Assembly (NCBI GenBank): GCA_903915555.1 | Contig: CAIWTL010000280.1 | Coordinates: 1 to 18,200 of the forward strand | DNA: 18,200 bases | Origin: an uncultured Micrococcales bacterium | Lineage (GTDB): Bacteria > Actinomycetota > Actinomycetes > S36-B12 > GCA-2699445 | Direction: 5' to 3' | Shown: one piece after another, positions 6,742-13,364 of the stretch | Layout of the letters: each line of letters begins with the position of its first letter | Numbering within the stretch: position 1 is the stretch's first letter | Notes under the pieces: model-generated | Database searches by the model: none | The model's input: only the letters and a program-made list of their open reading frames with translations | Told to the model about the DNA's origin: nothing | Made by a program: the position numbers and the translations under genes

Positions 6742-6840
6742 TCAGTTCTGCCCCTTGAACAGTTGCACGATCACGTAGATCGCGAACCAGACGATGGCGA
6801 TGGACGCCACCACCAGCAGACCTTCGAAGAAGAGAATCAC
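6742..6840 (-). CDS. 32-residue single-pass membrane peptide
   Basis: A short frame starting with GTG at 6840 encodes M-I-L-F-F-E-G, a hydrophobic span of about 20 residues (LLVVASIAIVWFAIYVIVQL), then a short basic tail F-K-G-Q-N. It has no ribosome binding site, but a TATCCT -10-like box sits exactly six bases before the GTG, the geometry of an actinobacterial leaderless mRNA. Its stop lies inside the nitrobindin upstream region (TGA at 6742-6744 overlapping the candidate CTG start). Codon third positions are less GC-rich than neighbouring genes, as in many short membrane peptides. I do not recognise a family. It may be a small membrane regulator or a translated leader for the operon. Confidence 0.6.
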   Translation of the reverse strand: MILFFEGLLVVASIAIVWFAIYVIVQLFKGQN

Positions 6841-6846
6841 GACAGA

Positions 6847-6852
6847 AGGATA
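6847..6852 (-). promoter_or_regulatory. Leaderless -10 element for the membrane peptide-nitrobindin-fur-ygfZ operon
   Basis: TATCCT on the minus strand is followed by six bases and then the GTG at 6840. Transcription beginning at the usual distance would start at the start codon itself. Confidence 0.55.
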
Positions 6853-6871
6853 CGCGCGGCGCGAGGGGACG

Positions 6872-6902
6872 TGGCCAGGTGGCCAGATGGCCAGAGTGGC
6901 TA
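6872..6902 (+). repeat. Phased TGGCCA repeats in the divergent promoter region
   Basis: TGGCCA occurs at 6872, 6880 and 6888 (exact 8-bp phase), with a TGGCTA variant at 6897 overlapping the -10 of the DsrE-family gene. Each hexamer is palindromic. The array fills the region where the -35 of that gene should lie and could be an operator. Confidence 0.65.
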
Positions 6903-6906
6903 GAGT
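6901..6906 (+). promoter_or_regulatory. Leaderless -10 element for the DsrE-family gene
   Basis: TAGAGT is followed by six bases (TCGCGT) and then the GTG at 6913. There is no ribosome binding site upstream of that GTG. Confidence 0.55.
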
Positions 6907-6912
6907 TCGCGT

Positions 6913-7275
6913 GTGGCCCGGTCACTCGTCGTCAAGGCAACAGCGGGCGCCGATTCCCCCGAACGGTGCTCCCAGGCGTTCACCGTCGCGGCCACGGCGG
7001 CCGCGTCGGGCGTGACAACGTCGTTGTGGCTGACCGGGGAGGCCGTGTGGCTGGCCGTCCCCGGCCGCGCGGCGGAGTTCTCGCTGGCCCTGTCCCCCGA
7101 CCTGTCGTCTCTCCTCGAAACTCTGCTCGAGGAGGGGACGGTCACGGTGTGCACGCAATGTGCGGCCAGACGCGACCTGAGCGCCGACGACCTCGTGGCC
7201 GGCGTGCAGGTCAGAGGCGCAGCGGCGTTCGTCGCCGAGGTGCTCGAGGACAGCGTCCAGGCCCTCGTCTACTGA
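6913..7275 (+). CDS. DsrE-family protein
   Basis: A 120-residue alpha/beta protein with the layout of the DsrE/DsrF-like fold: an N-terminal strand MARSLVVKAT, an early helix, WLTGEAVWLA after the second strand, and an extended loop leading to VTVCTQCAARR. The CxxC pair (C80/C83), followed by AARRDL and a C-terminal strand-helix, is where sulfurtransferase relatives place a reactive Cys. Family members transfer sulfur or bind persulfide. The start at 6913 is supported by the leaderless -10 geometry. It is divergent from the nitrobindin-fur-ygfZ operon with a shared 72-bp region, which suggests a linked role in metal or sulfur metabolism. Family call good, substrate unknown. Confidence 0.8.
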   Translation: MARSLVVKATAGADSPERCSQAFTVAATAAASGVTTSLWLTGEAVWLAVPGRAAEFSLALSPDLSSLLETLLEEGTVTVCTQCAARRDLSADDLVAGVQVRGAAAFVAEVLEDSVQALVY

Positions 7276-7302
7276 GGCACGCACTCCCCGAAGGTCTCGG
7301 CC

Positions 7303-8064
7303 TCACGCCCGGCGGAAACGCTGCACCAGCAGGTAGATCTCACACCCGAGGCAGAAGTTGAAAGCGGCGTTCAGGAACGCGGCTGCCAACGCGAAGGCAG
7401 TCGCGATGTAGGCGACGATCGGCACCCCGACAGCCAACCCGACCAGGGCGACCACGACGAAGACGAGACCGACCTGCTGCGCGAAGCGCGGGGGTGCGGC
7501 GTCCTCCATCTCGGTCGGCGGCCCCAGTCGGGGCGCCACACTCGAGCGGTAGAGGATGCCATAGGGCTGCGCCTGGACACCGAAGAGTGCAGCGGCCCCG
7601 AAAGCGATCGCCTGCCACACGAGAAGCACCACGGCGATCACGGAGGGGATCGTCAGAAGGACGACCGCGAGGACCACCACCGTGAGGGCAGCACCGAAGC
7701 GCGGGCCGCGGGGGTCGATCATGGTGCGGACACCGGCTCCGACGGGCTCGGTGACATCGGCCCCGTCGACCGCGGACCCGCCCTCCGCGGCGTCGCCGGC
7801 CACGCGGTCGTCGTCGGCCGGATCGGCCTCCGCGTCGACCTCCGCCACGTCGCTCTCCGCCACGTCGACCTCCGCCACGTCGCTCTCCGCCACCTCGCTC
7901 ACCGTCACATCGACCTCAGCCGTATCGACCTCGACACCGCTGCGCTCCGCGTCACCGTCACCGGGGGACCCGTCGACCTCGGTCACATCGACCTCAGCCA
8001 TCTCGACCTCGGCCGTGTCGTCGACGACAGCAGCGTCGTCCTGGACATCTCGCGTTTTCCTCAT
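7303..8064 (-). CDS. DUF4395 membrane protein with acidic repeat N-terminus
   Basis: A 253-residue protein. Residues about 1-115 are cytoplasmic-like, acidic and repetitive (AEVDVAESDVAEVD type units). About four transmembrane segments follow (from FGAALTVVVLAVVLLTIPSV onward), and the last carries FNFCLGCEIYLL with C238 and C241, the conserved CxxC of DUF4395. DUF4395 proteins are membrane partners of thioredoxin-like proteins with presumed redox roles. The ATG at 8064 has GGAGG (GGAGGGG) about eight bases upstream, and the gene follows the thioredoxin-like gene by 19 bp, so the two form an operon. The acidic head is longer than I would expect for a plain DUF4395 protein. Function inferred. 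Confidence 0.82.
   Translation of the reverse strand: MRKTRDVQDDAAVVDDTAEVEMAEVDVTEVDGSPGDGDAERSGVEVDTAEVDVTVSEVAESDVAEVDVAESDVAEVDAEADPADDDRVAGDAAEGGSAVDGADVTEPVGAGVRTMIDPRGPRFGAALTVVVLAVVLLTIPSVIAVVLLVWQAIAFGAAALFGVQAQPYGILYRSSVAPRLGPPTEMEDAAPPRFAQQVGLVFVVVALVGLAVGVPIVAYIATAFALAAAFLNAAFNFCLGCEIYLLVQRFRRA
7831..7925 (-). repeat. 15/30-bp tandem repeat encoding acidic AEVDVAESDV units
   Basis: Copies of TCCGCCACGTCGACC and TCCGCCACGTCGCTC alternate, giving a 30-bp higher-order period. They encode Ala-Glu-Val-Asp-Val and Ala-Glu-Ser-Asp-Val units within the DUF4395 N-terminus, with more diverged copies flanking them to about 7990. Confidence 0.85.
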
Positions 8065-8083
8065 GGCAGCCACCCCTCCAGGG

Positions 8084-8551
8084 TTACACGACCTGACCCA
8101 GCGCAGCCAGGACTTCGGACTTCCGCGGCAGCCCCGTCGCGCGTTTGCGGATGGCGCCATCGGCGTCCAGCAGCAGGACGGTGGGGGTGCGCCGGATCTC
8201 GAGGCGCCGTACGAGGTCCATATGCTCCTCGGCGTCGATCTCCACGTGTGCGACCCCCGGCAGTTCCGCCACGATGCCGCCCAGCAACAGTCTGGTGGAG
8301 CGGCAGGGCTGGCAGAACGCCGACGAGAACTGGACGAACGTCGCCTTCTCGCCCAACGCGGCGCCCAACTCCTGGCTGGTCAGCAGTTCTCCGCCGTGGT
8401 GCCGGGCATCGGGGGTGTCCACGTGGGCCTCCGGTTCGTCGGCGCCGACCGGGACCGGCGCGTCACTCATGCGGCCGTCGCTCCAGCGACGCCACAGGCC
8501 GAAGGCCGTCGCCGCAGCCAGCGCGATCACGAGGATCCACACTCCGGTCAC
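8084..8551 (-). CDS. Membrane-anchored thioredoxin-like protein (CQPC)
   Basis: A 155-residue protein with one N-terminal transmembrane helix (residues 3-20), followed by basic residues WRRWSDGR that favour a cytoplasmic C-terminus, a linker, and a thioredoxin fold. The active site is FCQPC (C80, C83), and the cis-Pro loop RRTPTVLLLD is present. The atypical CQPC dipeptide differs from the CGPC of housekeeping thioredoxins. GTG at 8551 has AGGAG five bases upstream. It is the first gene of an operon with the DUF4395 protein, its likely redox partner in the membrane. Divergent from the FUSC gene across 176 bp. Whether it reduces or oxidises its partner cannot be told from sequence. Confidence 0.88.
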   Translation of the reverse strand: MTGVWILVIALAAATAFGLWRRWSDGRMSDAPVPVGADEPEAHVDTPDARHHGGELLTSQELGAALGEKATFVQFSSAFCQPCRSTRLLLGGIVAELPGVAHVEIDAEEHMDLVRRLEIRRTPTVLLLDADGAIRKRATGLPRKSEVLAALGQVV

Positions 8552-8715
8552 GGTCTCTCCTGTCCCACGGCCCCGCATGCTGACGACACGGGCAGTCACC
8601 AGTGTCAGGGCGCAACGCCCCAGGAACCAAACCGATTCCCCGCCACCAACGGCACCGGCGGCGACCGGCGGCCGTGTGGATCGGCGCTTCTCTGCGTCAA
8701 GGCCAGCTCCGGCAG

Positions 8716-8721
8716 TAGCCT
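8716..8721 (+). promoter_or_regulatory. Leaderless -10 element for the FUSC gene
   Basis: TAGCCT is followed by six bases (GCAGCA) and then GTG at 8728, with no ribosome binding site. The rest of the 8552-8715 gap shows only a weak GGGCG-CAA-CGCCC inverted repeat near 8607. Confidence 0.5.
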
Positions 8722-8727
8722 GCAGCA

Positions 8728-10971
8728 GTGGCGAAGGAGCCGGCGCTGGGACACCTGGGCGCCAAACTGCACAACATCGTGGCGCTGCGCCGCGCCACGA
8801 GACTGGCCGTCGTCGTACCGCTCGTCCTGGTGCTGCTGAGCAACATCCCCGTGCTCGCTCCCTCGGCGCTGTTCGGGGTCTTCGGGTCGCTGGCGCTGCT
8901 GTTGTTCGCCGACTTCGGCGGTCCACTCCGCTATCGGTTCACCGCCTATCTGCTGACCACGGCCGCAGGGGTCCCCCTCATCCTCGTGGGCATCGTCTTC
9001 GGCCAGTCGGACCTCAGTGGGGCGGTGGTCATGTTCGTCGTGGCCCTCGTCATCGGGCTGGCCGCCCTGTTGCGCGGGCCCGTGGCCTCGGCGCAGACCG
9101 TCCTGCTGCTCGTGACGGTTTTGTCGGTCACCAGCGCTGCGCGCGGATCCCAGTGGACAGCCGCCGCGGCGTGGGTGATCGGTGGTGTGGCCGCCGCGGT
9201 ATCGGCCGTAGTCCTGTGGCCGGCGCGGCCCTCGCACCGCCTCAGCCGGCCGTTGGCCGAGCTGTACCGCACGGCGGCGCAGGTCGTCCGTGACCGGTGG
9301 GTCACCCACGACGAAGGCACCCGGTCGACGGACCTCGGCGACATGGACAGTGAACTGTCCGCGCTGCATGGACAGTTCGACGGCAACCTGATGCGTCCCT
9401 CCGGCCTGACCAACAACGACCGCATGATCGCCCAGTTGGTGGATCTGGTGGGTCGCGTGCGCGCCTATCAGCGGTGGCCCACGCTCGAGGAGGAGCGGCA
9501 GGACCCCGCCATCGCCGACATGGACGCCACCCTCGCCGAAGCGGTGGCGGAGGAACTCGACGACATCGCGTCCGACATCAGCGGCGAAGGGCACGACGTG
9601 TGCGCCGAGCGCCTGCAGCAGGCCCGGGACCAGCATCTGGCCCAGGTGACCGCCTGGGTGCAGGAGGCGCGCACGACCATGCCGGCCGCGGACGTGCGCC
9701 GACAGATCGACTCGTCGTTCCCCCTGCGTCTGACGGCGATCAGCACGGAACTGGCGGCCGCGGGGAGCAACGACAGCGGTACGTTCGACGATCCCGTGTT
9801 GGTGGGGGAACTGGACGCGGTCAAGGGTTCTGCCTGGACCCGGATCAAGCGCAACCTGACGTGGGAGTCCCCCTGGTTCCGCAACGCCCTGCGATCGGCG
9901 ATCGCCCTGAGCATCAGCGTGGCCCTGGCCAAGGGGATCGGCCTGGAGCACAGTTTCTGGATCGTCCTGGGGACACTCACCGCTCTGCGCTTCGATGCAT
10001 CGGGAACCGGCCGTACGGCACTGCAGGCGCTGGTGGGGACCACCGCGGGCGTGACCATCGGCGCCGCCTTGATCCTTCTCGTCGGGGACACCACCGCGGT
10101 CTGGTGGGCACTCCTGCCCCTCATCCTGCTGATCACCGGCTACACACCGGGCAACTTCTCGCTCATCGTCGGCCAGGCGGGATTCAGCGTGACAGTCATC
10201 GTGCTGTTCTCGGTCCTGTTCCCCGCCACCCTCGCGACGGCGGAACTGCGGCTCATCGACGTCGCGATCGGCCTGCTGGTGAGCCTGGCCGTCAGTGCGG
10301 TCATGTGGCCGCGCGGGGTGGCGGCCAGCCTGCAGAGCCATATGACCGATGCGCTGACTTCCGCCTCCGACTACCTGCTCATGTCCATCGACTACATCGT
10401 GGGCGGCGCGGTGGACCGGCGGATGCTGGCGCGATTCGCCGAACGCTCGTCACTCGCGCTCGAGCAGGCACGTGAGGCGTACGACCTCACCATCGCCCAG
10501 AAGCCGCCCGGCGCCGTGCCCATCCAGACCTGGTTCCGCGCGGCCCTCGTGGCGCGGCACGTGGACGCGGCGGCCCGCCAGCTCCCGGGCGCGGCCGAGC
10601 GGGTCGCCGCTCTCGACGGCGGTCGCACCATTCCGCTGAGCCTGACCGGTCCGGTCCTCGACACGACCCACGATGTGCGGGACAGCCTGCGGGAAGTCAT
10701 CCACTCCTTCGATGACCTGCGGGACAGACCCGCGCCGGAGATGTCGTCCCATCTGCTGACCGCCCCCCAGCCGGACCCACTGTCGGAGCGTGCGGTGAGC
10801 GAGTTGCGCCATGCCATCGACGAATGGCTGGCCCAGCCACCGGACTGGGGGGGAGCCGGACCCGACCCACGCCCGGCGATCCTGGCGTGGATCACAGACT
10901 GGGAGTCGTTCATCGCGTGGAGCGCGGCCCAGCTGACGGCGACGGCGTCCGGTCCGCCACCCACGAACTGA
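8728..10971 (+). CDS. FUSC-family inner-membrane protein (aromatic acid exporter-like)
   Basis: A 747-residue protein with two blocks of membrane helices: residues about 20-165 and about 385-535. A cytoplasmic helical region lies between them, and there is a soluble C-terminal domain of about 210 residues. This is the duplicated layout of the fusaric acid resistance / YccS / AaeB-like group, whose known members export aromatic carboxylic acids. The segment between the blocks (residues about 170-380) is rich in charged helices. The GTG at 8728 is supported by a leaderless -10. The last 62 bp overlap the convergent alpha/beta hydrolase gene, so antisense transcription is likely there. A 578-residue open frame on the opposite strand is a codon-bias shadow. 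Substrate not predictable. Confidence 0.9.
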   Translation: MAKEPALGHLGAKLHNIVALRRATRLAVVVPLVLVLLSNIPVLAPSALFGVFGSLALLLFADFGGPLRYRFTAYLLTTAAGVPLILVGIVFGQSDLSGAVVMFVVALVIGLAALLRGPVASAQTVLLLVTVLSVTSAARGSQWTAAAAWVIGGVAAAVSAVVLWPARPSHRLSRPLAELYRTAAQVVRDRWVTHDEGTRSTDLGDMDSELSALHGQFDGNLMRPSGLTNNDRMIAQLVDLVGRVRAYQRWPTLEEERQDPAIADMDATLAEAVAEELDDIASDISGEGHDVCAERLQQARDQHLAQVTAWVQEARTTMPAADVRRQIDSSFPLRLTAISTELAAAGSNDSGTFDDPVLVGELDAVKGSAWTRIKRNLTWESPWFRNALRSAIALSISVALAKGIGLEHSFWIVLGTLTALRFDASGTGRTALQALVGTTAGVTIGAALILLVGDTTAVWWALLPLILLITGYTPGNFSLIVGQAGFSVTVIVLFSVLFPATLATAELRLIDVAIGLLVSLAVSAVMWPRGVAASLQSHMTDALTSASDYLLMSIDYIVGGAVDRRMLARFAERSSLALEQAREAYDLTIAQKPPGAVPIQTWFRAALVARHVDAAARQLPGAAERVAALDGGRTIPLSLTGPVLDTTHDVRDSLREVIHSFDDLRDRPAPEMSSHLLTAPQPDPLSERAVSELRHAIDEWLAQPPDWGGAGPDPRPAILAWITDWESFIAWSAAQLTATASGPPPTN

Positions 10972-11722
10972 TCCGCCGGACCAGGTCGGCGGGGATCGCG
11001 GCCTCCGCGTGCCCGAAGTCCTCGATCCAGACCTCTGTGTTGTCCACCACCCCGCGGTCGGAGGAGCCCTCGGCGGCACCCCGGGCCAGCGCCTGCGGAT
11101 GCTCGAGGGGGAAGAACGCGTCCTGGCGACCATGGACCACCAGGAAGGGGGTCGGCGGGATCCGGGCGGCCGTTCGGGCCGGGTGTTCGGGCCAGGGCAG
11201 CGGCCACGGCGGCGGGGTGACACGCGTGCGGTTCGCGGTGCGGAGGTAGGCCCGTCCCAAGGGGTTCTCGATACCGAGGTGCAGCAGTCGCATGATGGCG
11301 GTCCCCCGGTAGTACCAGAACGCGGGCGGGCTCACGGCGACGACGCCCGCGACTCCCCCGACCAGACCGGCGTGCCGCAGCACGACGGCACCGCCCAGGG
11401 AGAAGCCGACAGTGACCACATCCGGGTGGCCGAGGAGCCTGGCCCACGCGACGGCCGCCGCCACGTCGTGGATCTCGCGCTCCCCCAGCGTCGACACACC
11501 GTCGCTGCGGCCGTGGCCGCGCAAGTCGAGCGCCACGACCGGGAACTCCTCGTTGAGGATCCCCTGGATGGCCATGTTCGGCGCTGCCCCGGAGGACACG
11601 TTGAAGCCGTGCACGAGCACGACGGCCACCGGACCACCCGGTCCCGGGGAGTAGGTGGCGTGCAGCACGGTGCCGTCATCGGTGAGCAGGCGGCGCTCGA
11701 GCGCCGGGACCGATTGTCGCAC
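10910..11722 (-). CDS. Alpha/beta hydrolase
   Basis: A 270-residue hydrolase of the lysophospholipase/esterase type without a signal peptide. The oxyanion-hole motif VLVHGFN, the DLRGHGRSDG strand-turn, the nucleophile elbow GFSLGG (Ser near residue 107), the acid in HGRQDAFFP (Asp near 201) and the His in DFGHAE (near 237) give a complete catalytic triad. The GTG at 11722 is chosen because a GAATAT box lies six bases before it; another GTG at 11746 lacks signals. The gene is divergent from glnR, with only 42 bp between starts, and overlaps the FUSC gene end by 62 bp. Substrate unknown. Confidence 0.85.
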   Translation of the reverse strand: MRQSVPALERRLLTDDGTVLHATYSPGPGGPVAVVLVHGFNVSSGAAPNMAIQGILNEEFPVVALDLRGHGRSDGVSTLGEREIHDVAAAVAWARLLGHPDVVTVGFSLGGAVVLRHAGLVGGVAGVVAVSPPAFWYYRGTAIMRLLHLGIENPLGRAYLRTANRTRVTPPPWPLPWPEHPARTAARIPPTPFLVVHGRQDAFFPLEHPQALARGAAEGSSDRGVVDNTEVWIEDFGHAEAAIPADLVRRISSWVADRTPSPSAGPRSTR

Positions 11723-11764
11723 GGTGGGATATTCTCGCAGAGACACCTCACCCCGGGGGCCACC
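11723..11764. promoter_or_regulatory. Shared divergent promoter, glnR and alpha/beta hydrolase
   Basis: TATTCT at 11730-11735 (plus) and GAATAT at 11734-11729 (minus) are overlapping -10-like elements on opposite strands. The plus-strand element gives glnR a leader of about 23 nt; the minus-strand element sits six bases before the hydrolase GTG. No clear -35 for either. Confidence 0.4.
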
Positions 11765-12475
11765 ATGCGACTGCTGCTGCTGACCTCGCAGTCCGGTCCC
11801 GCAGCGAACGTGCTGCCGGCCGTGGAGTTGCTGACCCATACCCTTCGGGTGCTTCCCGCGGAGGGGACGGCCCTTCTCGACGCCCCCCCGCACGACGTCA
11901 TCCTCGTGGACGGCCGCACCTCGCTGCCGCAGGCGCGTTCCCTCACCCGACTCATCCGCGCCACGGGAGTCGATGTGCCGCTGCTCCTGGTGCTCACCGA
12001 AGGCGGTTTGGCGGCCGTGCAGTTCGACTGGGGGATGGACGACGTCCTCGTCGACTCCGCGGGCCCGGCCGAGGTCGAGGCGCGACTGCGGCTCAGCCTC
12101 GGGAAGATCAGCAGCTCCGCGACCGAGACGGACGACTCCCCCGACCGGATCCGGCGCGGCGCTCTGGTGATCGATGAGTCGTCCTACACGGCCACCCTGG
12201 GCGACCAGCATCTCGACCTCACGTTCAAGGAGTTCGAGTTGCTCCGCTACCTGGCCACCCACGCCGGGCGGGTGTTCACTCGTGCCCAGCTGCTGCAGGA
12301 GGTATGGGGTTACGACTATTACGGCGGCACCCGGACCGTGGATGTCCATGTGCGCCGGCTGCGCGCCAAGCTCGGCCTGGAGTACGAGACGCTCATCGGG
12401 ACCGTCCGGAACGTCGGGTACCGGTTCGTCGAAGATGCGGTGCCGCCGGGACAGCCCGAGACCGCACAGGCATGA
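11765..12475 (+). CDS. glnR: GlnR, orphan OmpR-family regulator of nitrogen metabolism
   Basis: A 236-residue regulator with an N-terminal receiver-like domain (1-115) and a C-terminal winged helix (about 130-225, including LDLTFKEFELLRYLATHAGRVFTRAQLL and VDVHVRRLRAKLG in successive parts). It closely resembles actinobacterial GlnR, which activates or represses ammonium assimilation genes such as glnA and amtB. The receiver keeps Asp49 (DVILVDGR) but lacks the acidic pair after strand 1 (here LTSQSG), matching GlnR's phosphorylation-independent pocket. TEGGLAAVQFDWGMDDVL is also characteristic. ATG at 11765 is preceded by a GGGGG stretch. Its TGA overlaps the mshD ATG as ATGA, and the glnR-mshD pair matches Rv0818-Rv0819. 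Confidence 0.93.
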   Translation: MRLLLLTSQSGPAANVLPAVELLTHTLRVLPAEGTALLDAPPHDVILVDGRTSLPQARSLTRLIRATGVDVPLLLVLTEGGLAAVQFDWGMDDVLVDSAGPAEVEARLRLSLGKISSSATETDDSPDRIRRGALVIDESSYTATLGDQHLDLTFKEFELLRYLATHAGRVFTRAQLLQEVWGYDYYGGTRTVDVHVRRLRAKLGLEYETLIGTVRNVGYRFVEDAVPPGQPETAQA

Positions 12476-13335
12476 TCGAGCGGGTCGACCGGCTCACCCC
12501 TGCACAGTGCGCCGCTGTGCGGCGGCTGCTGGCCGAGGAGGAGGAGCGCAGCGGCCGACGCCCCCTCGACGAGGTGAACCGCCTCGCGCTCGCGGGCACC
12601 GACCCGGCCCCCCGCGAGCACTGGCTGATGACCGACCCGCAGTTGCTGGCCTATGCCGTGGTGTCCCCCGCAGGTGTCGCCGAACTGACCGCCTGCGACG
12701 TGGCCGCGGCCACCACTCTGCTGGCAGAGGTCCGCAATCGTCATCCCGCTGGGATCCTGTGGACCCACGGCGATCGATCCACCGGGAACCGCGCCGCACG
12801 TGGACTGGGACTGACATGCGCACGGGAGCTCCTCCTGCTGGCGCGGGCGCTGCCCCTCGACCATCCCGAGCGCCCACTGCCCGACGGCGTCACACGCAGC
12901 GCCTTCCGACGCGAGGTGGACGCCGAGGACTGGCTCGAACTCAACGCGCGGGCCTTCGCCGACCTGCCCGACCAGGCATCGTGGGACGCGGGCGACCTCG
13001 CACTGCGGCTGTCGGCTCCGTGGTTCGACACGAACGACTTCCACATCGCGCGCGGATCCGATGGCTCGATGGCAGGTTTCCACTGGACGAAGATCGATCC
13101 CGACGCCTCCGCGGATGGCACCGTGTCCGGTGAGGTCTTCGTGATCGCCGTCGATCCGCGGTGGCGGGGTACCGGTCTCGGCGCCGCGCTCCTCGACCAC
13201 GGGCTGCACCACCTTGCGGAGCGGGGGATGCCGCAGGCCCACCTCTTCGTCGATGCTGACAACCGGGCGGCCGTCGGCCTTTACGAGGCCGCTGGGTTCC
13301 GGCGCGTGGACGGCGATCGGCAGTACCTGCTGTGA
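12472..13335 (+). CDS. mshD: Mycothiol synthase (MshD)
   Basis: A 287-residue tandem GNAT acetyltransferase that acetylates Cys-GlcN-Ins with acetyl-CoA, the last step of mycothiol synthesis. The N-terminal GNAT half (1-140) is degenerate, as is usual, and the C-terminal half is the catalytic one: pyrophosphate-binding RWRGTGLG near residue 231, the segment APWFDTNDFHIARG, GFHWTKID, GEVFVIAVDP, and LFVDADNRAAVGLYEAAGF. Length fits the family (about 290-320). ATG at 12472 overlaps the glnR stop by four bases, so it is probably translationally coupled and shares the glnR promoter. Followed by a strong hairpin before the convergent VOC gene. Production of mycothiol confirms actinobacterial origin. 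Confidence 0.95.
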   Translation: MIERVDRLTPAQCAAVRRLLAEEEERSGRRPLDEVNRLALAGTDPAPREHWLMTDPQLLAYAVVSPAGVAELTACDVAAATTLLAEVRNRHPAGILWTHGDRSTGNRAARGLGLTCARELLLLARALPLDHPERPLPDGVTRSAFRREVDAEDWLELNARAFADLPDQASWDAGDLALRLSAPWFDTNDFHIARGSDGSMAGFHWTKIDPDASADGTVSGEVFVIAVDPRWRGTGLGAALLDHGLHHLAERGMPQAHLFVDADNRAAVGLYEAAGFRRVDGDRQYLL

Positions 13336-13337
13336 CC

Positions 13338-13364
13338 CCGGCGCGGGGACTCCCCGCGCACCGG
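13338..13364. terminator. Hairpin between convergent mshD and VOC genes
   Basis: An 8-bp perfect stem GCGCGGGG (13341-13348) with CCCCGCGC (13352-13359), three-base loop ACT, extended by three outer pairs across a two-base bulge. It fills the gap between the two stop codons and can fold on either strand. No T-tract, so bidirectional termination or transcript-end protection is likely but not certain. Confidence 0.65.

Noticed and set aside
8605..10341. 578-residue open frame on the minus strand opposite the FUSC gene
   Set aside because: No recognisable domain, Gln/Arg/Gly-rich composition typical of antisense frames in high-GC DNA, and the plus strand carries clear membrane-protein coding.
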